Positions 8,665 through 21,182 of a stretch of 53,270 nt of DNA are shown one piece after another. Position 1 is the first letter of the stretch. Every line of letters starts with the position of its first letter. Under the pieces are notes generated by a model. The model made no database searches, had not been told where the DNA came from, and saw only the letters and a program-made list of their open reading frames with translations. The position numbers and the translations under genes are program-made. The stretch comes from Pseudomonas jinjuensis (lineage in GTDB: Bacteria; Pseudomonadota; Gammaproteobacteria; Pseudomonadales; Pseudomonadaceae), in the NCBI RefSeq assembly GCF_900103845.1, contig NZ_FNIJ01000027.1:1-53270 (forward strand), given 5' to 3'.

Positions 8665-9633
8665 CTAGCCGCCGATGATCTTCATCACCATCACGCCGCC
8701 AGAGAAGGCCAGGTCCTGCTTGTCGGCCAGCGCCCTCACCAGCAGCCGCTGCAGGGCCGGCAGCGCGACGTGGCGGGGCTCCTGCAGAAGGTCGCCGATG
8801 TAGTGGCAGTTGCTCGACGACAGGCAGCCGTACAGCCAGCCGGTGGAGGACAGGCGCAGGCGCGAGCAGGTCCGGCAGAACGGCACGCTTTCGTTGGCGA
8901 TGATGCCGAAATGGCCCTGCCCGGGGATTCCGTAGCGCACCGCGGTGGCGTCCAGCGGCGCATCGGCCTGCACGTAGGAATGGCGGCCGGCGATGAGCTC
9001 CAGCAGTTCGTCGAGGCCGACGAACTGCTGGTGGAAGGCGTTGGCGTCGCGCGCCAGATGGCCCATGCGCATCAACTCGATGAAGCGCAGCTCGAAGCCC
9101 TGCTCCAGGGCGAAATCCAGCAGCGGCAACACCTGGTCGAGGTTCTGCCCACGCAGCGGCACCATGTTCAGCTTGATCTTCAGCCCGGCCGCCTTCGCTT
9201 CGGCCAGCCCCTTCAGCACCGTGGCCAGGTCGCCGCCGCGGGCGATGCGGCGGAAGGCGTCGGCGTCCAGGGTATCGAGGGAAATGTTCAGGCGGCGGAT
9301 GCCGCATTCGAGCAGCAGCGGCAGTCGGCGCGAGAGCAGCTGGCCGTTGCTGGTCAGGCTGATGTCGGCCAGGCCGAGGCGGCTCATGCTGTGAAGGAAG
9401 TCATCCAGTTTCGGACTGACCAGCGGTTCGCCGCCGGTGATGCGCAGCCGCTCGATGCCGGCCGCGTCGATCAGGTAGGCGACCGCACGGGCCATGGCGT
9501 CGGCGGACAGTTCATCCTGGGCCGCGACCAGCCGCTTGCCGTTCGGCACGCAGTAAGTGCAGGCGTAATTGCAGGCGGCGGTCAGGCTGATGCGCAGGTT
9601 GCGGAAACGCCTGCCCTGGCGATCGACGATCAT
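8665..9633 (-). CDS. moaA: MoaA-like GTP 3',8-cyclase (radical SAM)
   Basis: This 322-residue enzyme carries both MoaA clusters: the radical-SAM motif CNYACTYC near residue 21 and a C-terminal CRTCSRLRLSSTGWLYGC cluster. It ends in the Gly-Gly tail that is essential in MoaA. MoaA converts GTP to 3',8-cyclo-GTP, the first step of molybdenum cofactor synthesis. ITGGEPLVSPKL and SLDTLDADAF are further family signatures. No other moa gene is nearby, and pseudomonads often have more than one moaA, so this may be a paralogue. GGAG lies seven bases before the ATG. Confidence 0.82.
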   Translation of the reverse strand: MIVDRQGRRFRNLRISLTAACNYACTYCVPNGKRLVAAQDELSADAMARAVAYLIDAAGIERLRITGGEPLVSPKLDDFLHSMSRLGLADISLTSNGQLLSRRLPLLLECGIRRLNISLDTLDADAFRRIARGGDLATVLKGLAEAKAAGLKIKLNMVPLRGQNLDQVLPLLDFALEQGFELRFIELMRMGHLARDANAFHQQFVGLDELLELIAGRHSYVQADAPLDATAVRYGIPGQGHFGIIANESVPFCRTCSRLRLSSTGWLYGCLSSSNCHYIGDLLQEPRHVALPALQRLLVRALADKQDLAFSGGVMVMKIIGG

Positions 9634-9688
9634 GCACGGCTCCGGCGGTGGCTACCGGATCAGTATATGCCCGCCGGACGGGTGCAGC

Positions 9689-10327
9689 TCAGGAGGATGG
9701 CGCTTCGCTATCGCGCTTGCGCTTGTTGCCCATGCGCACGCCGATGTCCATGAGGAACTGGAAGAAACCTTCCTGATCCTCCAGCACGTCGCGCCAGAAC
9801 GGCGAGTGGGACAATGCCACCGCCCCATGCACCAGCGCCCAGGCCGCGCAGTAGTGGAAGTACGGCGGAACGTCTTCCAGCTTGCCGTCGGCGATGCGCT
9901 CCTTGATCAGCTGGTTGAGACGTTCGAAGTTGGATTCGCGGATCCTGTGCAACTCCTCGACCATCTCCGGGACCTGGGCGGTCTTCACCACCTTTTCTTC
10001 CAGGCGGTCGAACAGGCGGTAGCGCTGCGGATCGCGCATGCGGAACTCGAAATAGGCGCGCGACAGCGCTTCCTTGTCCCGAGCAACGTCGTCGGAATGG
10101 AACAGCGCAGCCAGGTCACGCTCGTAGTTGAGCATCAGGCGCAGGTAGATCTCGGACTTCGACTTGAAGTGCTTGTAGATGGTGCCTTTGCCGATACCCA
10201 CCGCGTCGGCGATCATTTCCACCGTGACGCTGTCTTCGCCCTGTTCGAGGAACAGCTTGAGGGCGGTATCGAGGATTTCCTGCTCGCGACGACGGAATTC
10301 GCGAACCTTGCGCGGTTCTTTCTGCAT
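9689..10327 (-). CDS. TetR-family transcriptional regulator
   Basis: This 212-residue regulator has an N-terminal TetR helix-turn-helix at about residues 12-58 (ILDTALKLFLEQGEDSVTVEMIADAVGIGKGTIYKHFKSKSEI is the region). The helical C-terminal half is a ligand-binding domain. ATG 10327 is used; a GTG at 10345 would add six residues and neither has a clear ribosome-binding site. It is divergent from a PLP enzyme with a palindrome between them. The ligand and targets are unknown; its own promoter and the neighbour are the obvious candidates. Confidence 0.88.
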   Translation of the reverse strand: MQKEPRKVREFRRREQEILDTALKLFLEQGEDSVTVEMIADAVGIGKGTIYKHFKSKSEIYLRLMLNYERDLAALFHSDDVARDKEALSRAYFEFRMRDPQRYRLFDRLEEKVVKTAQVPEMVEELHRIRESNFERLNQLIKERIADGKLEDVPPYFHYCAAWALVHGAVALSHSPFWRDVLEDQEGFFQFLMDIGVRMGNKRKRDSEAPSS

Positions 10328-10344
10328 AAAGAGACTGTTCTGCA

Positions 10345-10362
10345 CGAAATAGTCAGATTTCG
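10345..10362. promoter_or_regulatory. Candidate TetR operator palindrome
   Basis: CGAAAT-AGTCAG-ATTTCG is a perfect 6-bp inverted repeat in the short space between the divergent TetR and aminotransferase genes. This is the typical place for a TetR self-operator. Confidence 0.5.
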
Positions 10363-10413
10363 AAGCCGGGTATTATGCCTATTCAGAGCCAAATTGCACG
10401 GACCACCCACCTC

Positions 10414-11541
10414 ATGAATCGATTTGCCAGCGAGTTTCCCCAGCAGCCCGGCCTGCGCTACCTGAACCACGCCGCCGTGGCGCCCTGGCCGCAGCGCGCC
10501 GCCGATGCGGTGGCGGCCTTCGCCCGGGAGAACATCCAGCTCGGCGCCCGCGACTATCCGCAGTGGATGCAGATCGAGAAACGCCTGCGCGAACGCCTGG
10601 CGCGCCTGCTCAACGCCGACTCGACGCTGGACGTGGCGCTGGTGAAGAACACCTCCGAGGCGCTGTCCTTCGTCGCCTTCGGCCTGGACTGGCGGCCCGG
10701 CGACCAGGTGGTGATCAGCGACCAGGAGTTCCCGTCCAACCGGGTCGTCTGGGAAGCGCTGAAGCCGCGCGGCGTGGAGGTCATCCAGATCGGTCTCGGC
10801 GGCGTCGATCCCGAGGCCGACCTGCTCGCCGCCTGCGGCCCGCGCACGCGCCTGCTGTCGATCAGCGCCGTGCAGTACGCCAGCGGCCTGCGCATGGACC
10901 TGGAGCGCCTCGGCGCCGGCTGCCGCCAGCGCGGCGTGCTGTTCTGCATCGACGCCATCCAGCAGTTGGGCGCCCTGCCCTTCGACGTGAAGGCCTACGA
11001 CTGTGCCTTCGCCATGGCCGACGGGCACAAGTGGATGCTCGGCCCGGAGGGGCTCGGCGCCTTCTACTGCCGCGCCGCCGAACGCGAGCAACTGGCACTG
11101 CACGAATACGGCTGGCACATGCTGGAAAACGCCGGCAACTACGACCTGGCGGAATGGCGCCCGGCCCGCAGCGCGCGGCGTTTCGAATGCGGCAGCCCGA
11201 ACATGCTCGGCGGCGTGGCGCTGGACGCCAGCCTGAGCCTGCTGGAAGAGGTCAGCATGCCGGCGGTGGCCGCGGCGCTGCACGAGCGGGTGCAATGGCT
11301 GCTGGACGGCCTCTCGCAATTGCCGGGAGCGCATCTGCACAGTCCGCTGAATCCGGACCGGCGCGCCGGCATCGTCACCTTCAGCCTGGATGGCTGGGAC
11401 AACGCCCGGTTGCTGGAGCGGCTGCGCCATGAGCAGGTGGTATGCATCCAGCGCGGTGCGGGCATCCGCTTCTCGCCGCATTTCTACACGACGGAGACGG
11501 TAATCGAGGAGACGCTGGCGTTGCTCCGCAAGCTCGCCTGA
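10414..11541 (+). CDS. Class V aminotransferase (isopenicillin N epimerase-like PLP enzyme)
   Basis: This 375-residue PLP fold-type I enzyme has the conserved Schiff-base lysine in MADGHKWMLGPEGLG (K206). The substrate-side segment FCIDAIQQLGALPFDV carries the PLP-ring Asp. The active-site cysteine loop of SufS-type cysteine desulfurases is absent: the corresponding region reads QRGAGIRFSPHFYTT. Desulfurase activity is therefore unlikely, and it resembles isopenicillin N epimerase/kynureninase-like members. ATG 10414 gives the family-like N-terminus; ATG 10375 would add 13 residues. The natural substrate is unknown. Confidence 0.82.
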   Translation: MNRFASEFPQQPGLRYLNHAAVAPWPQRAADAVAAFARENIQLGARDYPQWMQIEKRLRERLARLLNADSTLDVALVKNTSEALSFVAFGLDWRPGDQVVISDQEFPSNRVVWEALKPRGVEVIQIGLGGVDPEADLLAACGPRTRLLSISAVQYASGLRMDLERLGAGCRQRGVLFCIDAIQQLGALPFDVKAYDCAFAMADGHKWMLGPEGLGAFYCRAAEREQLALHEYGWHMLENAGNYDLAEWRPARSARRFECGSPNMLGGVALDASLSLLEEVSMPAVAAALHERVQWLLDGLSQLPGAHLHSPLNPDRRAGIVTFSLDGWDNARLLERLRHEQVVCIQRGAGIRFSPHFYTTETVIEETLALLRKLA

Positions 11542-11682
11542 AGCCGGGAAACATCCGCCGTTTCACGCCGATACGGCCACTTCCAAAGCTGATGACGCCT
11601 CGGCCGGGTATTCCAAATCCGTTTAAAAAACGGCCGAATGGTTGTGGACGTTGCAGCATCTTCGCCAATACTTCTAGTTACT

Positions 11683-11802
11683 GGTGCGCGGGTATCTCCC
11701 CCCAAGTACCCCGCCAGTGAAGGTACCGAGGATCGCGTACCTTATTGTTACACTCCTAATGGTCTTGACCCGGATTCATCCCCCAGAACCCGGGTTTTTT
11801 TT
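11683..11802 (+). ncRNA. rgsA: Probable RgsA small RNA
   Basis: The 284-bp gap between the aminotransferase and tatD has no coding frame. It ends in a strong intrinsic terminator: ACCCGG and CCGGGT arms followed by eight T residues (11795-11802). In P. aeruginosa the RpoS-dependent sRNA RgsA (about 120 nt) lies, as I recall, just upstream of tatD in the same context. The body has C-rich single-stranded stretches suited to sRNA pairing. The 5' end is estimated from a possible RpoS-type -10 (CCAATACTT, about 11665-11673) and is uncertain. A CCGTTT/AAACGG hairpin lies further upstream near 11620. Confidence 0.65.
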
Positions 11803-11825
11803 GCCCATCTGTTTCGTAATCCGCT

Positions 11826-12602
11826 TCAGGCCGCCAGGGGGAACAAACGCCGGTAATTGGCGGTGGTCTGCTCGGCCAGCGTCTCGAAACTCACCCCGCG
11901 CAGCACGGCAAGATACTCCGCCACCTCGCGCACGTACTCCGGAAGATTGGGCTTGCCGCGGTGCGGAACGGGCGCCAGGTAGGGCGAATCGGTTTCCACC
12001 AGCAGGCGATCCGTCGGCACCTGCCTGGCCACTTCGCGCAGCGCCTCGGCATTGCGGAAGGTGACGATGCCGGAGAGCGAGATGTAGAAGCCGATGTCCA
12101 GGGCGGCCCTGGCCATGTCCCAGTCTTCGGTGAAGCAGTGCAGCACGCCGGCCTGCGACAGCGCCGCCTCGCGCAGCAGCGCCAGGGTGTCGGCGCGCGC
12201 CTCGCGGGTGTGCACGATCACCGGCTTGCCGGTCAGCTTCGCCGCTTCGAGGTGCAGGCGGAAGGCTTGCTGCTGCAGTTCGGCGGCTTCCGGCTCGTAG
12301 TGGTAGTCGAGGCCCGTCTCGCCGATCGCCACCACGCGCGGATGGTTCAGCTCCTGCAGCAGCCAGTCGAGTGCCGGCGCGGCGCCGGGTTCGAGGTCCA
12401 GCGGATGCACGCCCACCGAGCAGTGCACGTCGGCATAGCGCTCGGCCAGCGACTTCACCGCGGCGGCATTGTCGGCGCTGACGCCGATGCAGAGGAATTG
12501 CCCGACTCCGCGCGCCCGGGCGGCGTCCAGAGCCGCATCGAGGGAACCGTCGTGGGCCGCCAGGTCGAGGCGGTCGAGATGGCAGTGGGAATCAACCAGC
12601 AT
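11826..12602 (-). CDS. tatD: TatD family metal-dependent DNase
   Basis: This 258-residue TIM-barrel hydrolase starts MLVDSHCHLD, with the two metal-binding His residues. Further metal ligands are in GETGLDYHY, VIVHTREA, LHCFT and ETDSPYLAP. TatD enzymes are 3'-5' exonucleases or phosphodiesterases linked to DNA repair or turnover. The start at 12602 is chosen because the family begins at the metal motif; the in-frame upstream extension is not conserved. It is the last gene of the holB-pilZ-tatD unit, after an attenuator-like hairpin. Confidence 0.93.
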   Translation of the reverse strand: MLVDSHCHLDRLDLAAHDGSLDAALDAARARGVGQFLCIGVSADNAAAVKSLAERYADVHCSVGVHPLDLEPGAAPALDWLLQELNHPRVVAIGETGLDYHYEPEAAELQQQAFRLHLEAAKLTGKPVIVHTREARADTLALLREAALSQAGVLHCFTEDWDMARAALDIGFYISLSGIVTFRNAEALREVARQVPTDRLLVETDSPYLAPVPHRGKPNLPEYVREVAEYLAVLRGVSFETLAEQTTANYRRLFPLAA

Positions 12603-12628
12603 GGGGAATTTCGGTCTCCGGAAATGAC

Positions 12629-12651
12629 GAAGCGCCCGGTCCGGGCGCTTC
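12629..12651 (-). terminator. Hairpin between pilZ and tatD
   Basis: GAAGCGCCCGG/CCGGGCGCTTC form an 11-bp stem around a single base (effectively a tight loop). On the minus strand only a short T-containing stretch follows, so it is probably a partial terminator or RNA-processing signal. Confidence 0.55.
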
Positions 12652-12670
12652 CTGCAATCGGCGTGCAAGT

Positions 12671-13027
12671 CTACATGGTATGGGTCGGCCGGTCAGACTT
12701 CAGCGCCCCGGCCAGGTAGGTCTCGATCTTGTTGCGCGCGGTGTTGTCGCCGTCGTTGAACTGCACGCCGATGCCCGAGGCGCGGTTGCCCTGGGCGCCC
12801 TTCGGGGTGATCCAGACGACCTTGCCGGCGACCGGGATCTTTTCCGGCTCGTCCATCAGGTTGAGCAGCATGAAGACTTCGTCGCCGAGCTTGTACGACT
12901 TGTTGGTCGGGATGAACAGGCCGCCGTTCTTGATGAAGGGCATGTAGGCGGCATACAGCACGGACTTGTCCTTGATGGTCAGGGACAGGATTCCGTTACG
13001 CGGACCGAGATTCGGTGGGAGGCTCAT
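12671..13027 (-). CDS. pilZ: Type IV pilus assembly protein PilZ
   Basis: This 118-residue protein is the founding PilZ, required for type IV pilus biogenesis. It contains LSLTIKDKSVLYAAYMPFIKNGGLFIPT and GVQFNDGDN. The RxxxR and (D/N)xSxxG motifs that bind cyclic di-GMP in other PilZ-domain proteins are missing, as is known for this protein. Its position between holB and tatD is the standard Pseudomonas arrangement. Confidence 0.95.
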   Translation of the reverse strand: MSLPPNLGPRNGILSLTIKDKSVLYAAYMPFIKNGGLFIPTNKSYKLGDEVFMLLNLMDEPEKIPVAGKVVWITPKGAQGNRASGIGVQFNDGDNTARNKIETYLAGALKSDRPTHTM

Positions 13028-13060
13028 ACAGCTGTCCTGGCGAATATGCTATCCGCGATT

Positions 13061-15735
<2,675 letters not shown>

Positions 15736-15741
15736 CACGAG

Positions 15742-16556
15742 TCAGAAATCCAGAAATTCGCGTAAATTGGCTTGCAGTTTACGAGTCAGCGGACCAACCG
15801 GCCAGGAATGTTCGGCCAGTCGCCTGACCGGCCAGATTCCGTAAAGGCTGTTGCAGAGGAAAACCTCGTCGGCCCGCAGCAACTCGTCGTAATCGACATC
15901 GCGAATCGCCAGCGGAATCTTCGCTGCGCGGGCGCGTTCGATGACTTCCGCGCGCATCACACCGGCGACGCCGCAGCGGCCGAGTTCCGCGGTCACCAGT
16001 TGGCCGCCGGCGGCGAGGAACAGGTTGCTGAACACACCTTCGACCACCCGCCCGCTCCCGTCACGCATCAGGCCTTCGGCGATCGCCGGATCGCTCCACT
16101 CGGCCCGGGCGAGCACCTGTTCGAGTCGATTCAGGTGTTTGAGTCCCGCCAGCAGCGGTTGTTCCGCGAGGCGGGTGGCGCAGGGGAAGATCACCACGCC
16201 CTGCTCGGCATTGCCCGGCGGATAGGCCGGCGCGGGGGAGCCAAGGAGGATGCGGCGGACCGGCGCGTCGGCGGCGATGGCATAGCCGCGCAGCCCGTCG
16301 CCACGGGTCAGCAGCAGCTTGGCCACGCCCTCGTTGAGGGTCGCGCAGAAGGCCAGCAGCTCCTGCTCGATGAGGTCGAGGGGCAGCGGCAGGCGCAAGC
16401 GCCGGCCGCCCTCCCCGATCCGTGCCAGGTGCCGCGCCAGCAGGCGCGGCTTGCCGGCACGCACGGCGATCGTCTCGAACAGCCCGTCGCCGTATGCCAG
16501 GCCGCGATCACGCACGGACAGGCCATCGGCCGGGCTGCCGTCGACCCAGCTCAGCA

Positions 16557-16557
<1 letters not shown>
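15742..16557 (-). CDS. pabC: Aminodeoxychorismate lyase
   Basis: This 271-residue class IV PLP enzyme releases pyruvate from 4-amino-4-deoxychorismate to give p-aminobenzoate for folate synthesis. The PLP lysine is in LAGLKHLNRLEQVLAR. RGLAYGDGLFETI and SNLFLAAGGQLVTAELGRCGVAGVMR are typical. The ATG overlaps the fabF stop by one base (TGATG), a coupling often seen in gammaproteobacteria. Confidence 0.94.
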
Positions 16558-17801
<1,244 letters not shown>

Positions 17802-17834
17802 TACGACTTCCTCTTGTTCGATTTCACGGCAGTG

Positions 17835-17864
17835 GCGCCGGAACGCGATTGCTGGTTCCGGCGC
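17835..17864 (-). repeat. Perfect 10-bp hairpin in the acpP-fabF spacer
   Basis: GCGCCGGAAC and GTTCCGGCGC pair perfectly around a 10-base loop. It follows the acpP terminator on the transcribed strand and lies just upstream of fabF, so it may protect the 5' end of processed fabF mRNA. Confidence 0.55.
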
Positions 17865-17868
17865 TAAA

Positions 17869-17906
17869 GAAAAGCCGCACGCCCTTCACAGGCCGTGCGG
17901 CTTCTT
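17869..17906 (-). terminator. Intrinsic terminator/attenuator after acpP
   Basis: Arms AAGCCGCACG and CGTGCGGCTT flank a 12-base loop, followed on the minus strand by TTTTCTTT. It should stop most acpP transcripts before fabF, giving an excess of acyl carrier protein mRNA. Confidence 0.85.
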
Positions 17907-17927
17907 CCGTCGGGAAAGGACGACTAA

Positions 17928-18164
17928 TTATTGCTGGTGGGCAACGATGTAGTCGACGGCTTCCTGAACGGTGGTGATCTTTTCGGCTTGCTCGTCCGGG
18001 ATTTCGGTCTCGAATTCCTCTTCGAGAGCCATCACCAGCTCAACGGTGTCAAGGGAGTCGGCACCCAGGTCTTCGACGAAGGAAGCGCTGTTGGTGACTT
18101 CTTCTTCCTTCACGCCGAGTTGCTCAGCGACGATCTTCTTAACGCGTTCTTCGATGGTGCTCAT
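17928..18164 (-). CDS. acpP: Acyl carrier protein
   Basis: This 78-residue acidic protein has the phosphopantetheine attachment Ser37 in the motif [10 protein letters not shown]. It is the central carrier for fatty acid, lipid A and other acyl chains. AGGAG lies upstream of the ATG. It has its own promoter and is followed by a terminator, consistent with very high expression. Confidence 0.98.
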   Translation of the reverse strand: MSTIEERVKKIVAEQLGVKEEEVTNSASFVEDLGADSLDTVELVMALEEEFETEIPDEQAEKITTVQEAVDYIVAHQQ

Positions 18165-18214
18165 ACCTTGTTTTCACTCCTATGGACAATCCGTGCAGCT
18201 GGGCTGCGGGTAAG

Positions 18215-18242
18215 TGTATAGAAAGGGTTTTCCGCATTTCAA
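18215..18242 (-). promoter_or_regulatory. Probable sigma-70 promoter of acpP
   Basis: On the minus strand, -35 TTGAAA (18237-18242) and -10 TATACA (18215-18220) are separated by 16 bp. The transcript would start about 45 bases before the acpP ATG. Confidence 0.65.
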
Positions 18243-18255
18243 GCCGAATGCCAGA

Positions 18256-18344
18256 ACCCTTCGCGCACCCATTTGCTCTGTCTAAACCCAGTTGCGTTTA
18301 TATAACGGATTTTAGACAGCGCATATGACTCATCCGCGAAGGGT
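18256..18344. repeat. Nested inverted repeats between fabG and acpP
   Basis: The outer arms are ACCCTTCGCG (18256-18265) and CGCGAAGGGT (18335-18344). The inner arms are CTGTCTAAA (18278-18286) and TTTAGACAG (18311-18319). Both pairs are perfect and share nearly the same centre. The element sits upstream of the acpP promoter and just after the fabG stop. No T tract follows. Confidence 0.7.
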
Positions 18345-18356
18345 CAGGTCACACAT

Positions 18357-19100
18357 TCAGCTCATGTACATGCCGCCATTCACCGGAACCGTGGCGCCCG
18401 TGACATAGGCAGCGCCGTCGGAAGCGAGGAATGCTACCACTTTGGCGATCTCTTCTGCTTGTCCCAGTCGACCCAGCGGAATCTGTCCGAGCAGCGCCTC
18501 GCGCTGCGCTTCCGGCAGTTCGCGAGTCATGTCGGTGTCGATGAAGCCCGGCGCCACCGCGTTGACGGTGATCGAACGGGAGCCCACTTCGCGCGCCAGC
18601 GCCCGGGTGAAGCCCTCAAGACCGGCTTTCGCCGCCGCATAGTTGCTCTGCCCGGCGTTGCCCATGGCACCCACCACCGAACCGATGTTGATGATGCGAC
18701 CCCAGCGAGCCTTGGTCATGCCGCGCAGCACGGCTTTCGACAGACGGTAGAGGCTGTTGAGGTTGGTGTTGATGACGTCGAACCACTCGTCGTCCTTCAT
18801 GCGCATCAGCAGGTTGTCGCGGGTGATGCCGGCATTGTTGACCACGATCAGCGGCTGGCCAAGGTGCTGCTGGATGTGTTCGAGGGTGGAGGCGACCGAT
18901 TCGTCGTTGGAGACGTCCAGCACCAGGCCGGCGCCCTCGATGCCGTTCTCCTTCAGGTATTCGGCGATCTTCTCGGCGCCCGACGCACTGGTGGCGGTGC
19001 CGATGACAACGGCGCCCATGCGCCCCAGTTCCAGAGCGATCGCCTGACCGATGCCGCGGCTCGCGCCGGTGACCAGAGCAACCTTACCTTGCAGACTCAT
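18357..19100 (-). CDS. fabG: 3-oxoacyl-ACP reductase
   Basis: This 247-residue short-chain dehydrogenase performs the NADPH-dependent reduction step of the fatty acid cycle. The TGASRGIG nucleotide motif and catalytic S141, Y154 and K158 (GSVVGAMGNAGQSNYAAAK) are present. ATG 19100 follows GAGGAAAGAG; an in-frame upstream extension is discarded. It lies between fabD and acpP. Confidence 0.96.
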   Translation of the reverse strand: MSLQGKVALVTGASRGIGQAIALELGRMGAVVIGTATSASGAEKIAEYLKENGIEGAGLVLDVSNDESVASTLEHIQQHLGQPLIVVNNAGITRDNLLMRMKDDEWFDVINTNLNSLYRLSKAVLRGMTKARWGRIINIGSVVGAMGNAGQSNYAAAKAGLEGFTRALAREVGSRSITVNAVAPGFIDTDMTRELPEAQREALLGQIPLGRLGQAEEIAKVVAFLASDGAAYVTGATVPVNGGMYMS

Positions 19101-19116
19101 GTCTCTTTCCTCCTGT

Positions 19117-20055
19117 TCAAGCCAGAGCCGCACGGGCAGCCGCAAAGGCGTCCGCGGAGTCCAGGTTGTGGGTCGTCACGCCCTTGGCGCAACGCTTGTT
19201 CAAGCCGGCCAGCACCTTGCCCGGGCCGCATTCGACCAGGTCGGTGACGCCTTTTTCCGCGAGCAGCTGGACGCTCTCGACCCAGCGCACCGGGCTGTAG
19301 AGCTGCGCCAGCAGATCGCGCTTGAGGGTCGGCAGGTCAGCCGCCACCTGGGCGCTGACGTTCTGCACCAGGGCGATCTGCGGCTGCTGCCATTCGATCG
19401 CCTCGACGGATTCGGCGAAACGCTCGGCCGCCGGCTTCATCAGCACACAGTGCGACGGCACGCTGACCGCCAGCGCCATGGCGCGCTTGGCGCCACGCGC
19501 CTTGCACGCCTCGATGGCGCGATCCACGGCCCTGGCGGCGCCGGCGATCACGACCTGGCCCGGCGCGTTGAAGTTCACCGGGCTGACCACTTCGCCCTGG
19601 GCGGCTTCGGCACAGGCAGCGGCCACGTCGGCATCGTCCAGACCGAGGATTGCGGCCATGCCACCAGTACCGGCCGGCACGGCTTCCTGCATCAGCTGGC
19701 CGCGGCGCTCCACCAGTTTCACCGCAGCGGCGAACGGCAGGCTGCCGGCAGCCACCAGCGCGGAGTACTCGCCCAGGCTATGGCCGGCGACGAACGCAGG
19801 AGCGGCGCCGCCCTCGCTCTGCCACAGACGCCACAGGGCGATGGAGGCGGCAAGAATGGCCGGCTGGGTCTTGTCGGTCTGGTTCAGGCGCTCTTCCGGG
19901 CCTTCCTGCACCAGCGCCCAGAGGTCATAGCCCAGGGCATCGGAAGCTTCGCCGAAGGTTTCGCGCACGATGGCGTGCTGAGCGCCCTGGTCGGCGAGCA
20001 TGCCGATCGACTGCGAACCTTGGCCGGGGAAAACGAATGCGCGGGATGCGGACAT
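19117..20055 (-). CDS. fabD: Malonyl-CoA:ACP transacylase
   Basis: This 312-residue enzyme loads malonyl groups onto AcpP. The nucleophile is S93 in GHSLGEYSAL, and the catalytic His lies in SVPSHCVLM. FPGQGSQ at the N-terminus and the ECGPGKVLAGLNKR tail are family hallmarks. It is separated from plsX by 116 bp with no gene. Confidence 0.96.
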   Translation of the reverse strand: MSASRAFVFPGQGSQSIGMLADQGAQHAIVRETFGEASDALGYDLWALVQEGPEERLNQTDKTQPAILAASIALWRLWQSEGGAAPAFVAGHSLGEYSALVAAGSLPFAAAVKLVERRGQLMQEAVPAGTGGMAAILGLDDADVAAACAEAAQGEVVSPVNFNAPGQVVIAGAARAVDRAIEACKARGAKRAMALAVSVPSHCVLMKPAAERFAESVEAIEWQQPQIALVQNVSAQVAADLPTLKRDLLAQLYSPVRWVESVQLLAEKGVTDLVECGPGKVLAGLNKRCAKGVTTHNLDSADAFAAARAALA

Positions 20056-20171
20056 TGCAACGGGTCCCTATTGTCTGTTTCGTCTGAAGGGGAAACGCCG
20101 GCATAGCCTGGCGCAACGGACTGACAGTTGGATGACGGCCTGCCAACCGTGGTCACATCATCGGGGCGCCC

Positions 20172-21179
20172 TCAAAGCAGATGCTCCAGGCGCCCATGCA
20201 GGCGCTGCGGCAGATTCTCCCGTACCTCGACCAGCGCACGGCGCAGCGCACTCTTGAAACCATCCTCGCCCGCACTGCCGTGGCTCTTCACCACGATGCC
20301 CTGCAGGCCGAGGAAACTCGCCCCATTATGCTGCGCCGGCGTCAGATCGGCACGCAGGCGGCGCAACAGCGGCATCGCCACCAGGCCGACGGCCCGCGCC
20401 GGCAGACTGGACGCGAACAGGGTTTCCAGCCGCGAAGCGATCATCGCCGCCAGCCCTTCGCTGGACTTCAGCAGGATGTTGCCGACGAAACCGTCGCACA
20501 CCACCACATCGGCCAGGCCACGGTAGAGGCCATCGCCCTCGATATAGCCGATGTAATTCAGCCCCTTGGCCTTCTGAAGCAGGTTCGCGGCCAGCTTCAC
20601 CTGCTGGTTGCCCTTGATGTCCTCGGTACCGACATTCAGCAGGGCGACCCGCGGCCACTCCTTGCCCAGCGCCTCGGCGGCGACCGCCCCCATCACGGCG
20701 AACTGGTAGAGGTGCTCGGCACTGCAGTCGACATTCGCCCCGAGATCGAGCAGATGGCAACTGCCGGTCTCGGTCGGCACGGCCGTGACCATCGCCGGAC
20801 GGTCGATCCCCGGCAGGGTCTTCAGCAGGTAGCGCGACAATGCCATCAGCGCGCCGGTGTTGCCCGCGCTGACGCAGGCCTGGGCCGTGCCGTCGCGAAC
20901 CATTTCCAGGGCGATGCGCATCGAGGAATCGGGCTTGCCGCGCAGAGCCTGTGACGGACGCTCGTCCATCGCGATGACTTCGCTGGCGTGGTGAATATGC
21001 AGGCGCTGACGGTCGGCCGCTGGAAGTCGGGCGGTCAGTTCTTCGAGGAGCGGAGCGTGGCCGACGAGGACCAACTGCGGGGAGGGATGCTCGGCCAGGA
21101 AGGAAATGCAGGCCGGAACAATGCAGTGGGGACCGTAGTCCCCACCCATTGCATCAATCGCGATGATTGGTGCAGACAA
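20172..21179 (-). CDS. plsX: Phosphate acyltransferase PlsX
   Basis: This 335-residue enzyme makes acyl-phosphate from acyl-ACP, the donor for glycerol-3-phosphate acylation. It opens [16 protein letters not shown] and includes [16 protein letters not shown] and [18 protein letters not shown]. Translation appears to start at TTG 21179, three bases after the rpmF stop. No upstream ATG exists in frame without crossing rpmF, so translational coupling to rpmF is likely. Confidence 0.95.
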   Translation of the reverse strand: MSAPIIAIDAMGGDYGPHCIVPACISFLAEHPSPQLVLVGHAPLLEELTARLPAADRQRLHIHHASEVIAMDERPSQALRGKPDSSMRIALEMVRDGTAQACVSAGNTGALMALSRYLLKTLPGIDRPAMVTAVPTETGSCHLLDLGANVDCSAEHLYQFAVMGAVAAEALGKEWPRVALLNVGTEDIKGNQQVKLAANLLQKAKGLNYIGYIEGDGLYRGLADVVVCDGFVGNILLKSSEGLAAMIASRLETLFASSLPARAVGLVAMPLLRRLRADLTPAQHNGASFLGLQGIVVKSHGSAGEDGFKSALRRALVEVRENLPQRLHGRLEHLL

Positions 21180-21182
21180 GGA

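Noticed and set aside
10414..11541. Class V enzyme as a cysteine desulfurase (SufS/IscS)
   Set aside because: The active-site cysteine loop is missing and no suf or isc genes are nearby.
12671..13027. PilZ as a cyclic di-GMP receptor
   Set aside because: The RxxxR and (D/N)xSxxG motifs are absent; this founding member is known not to bind the nucleotide through them.
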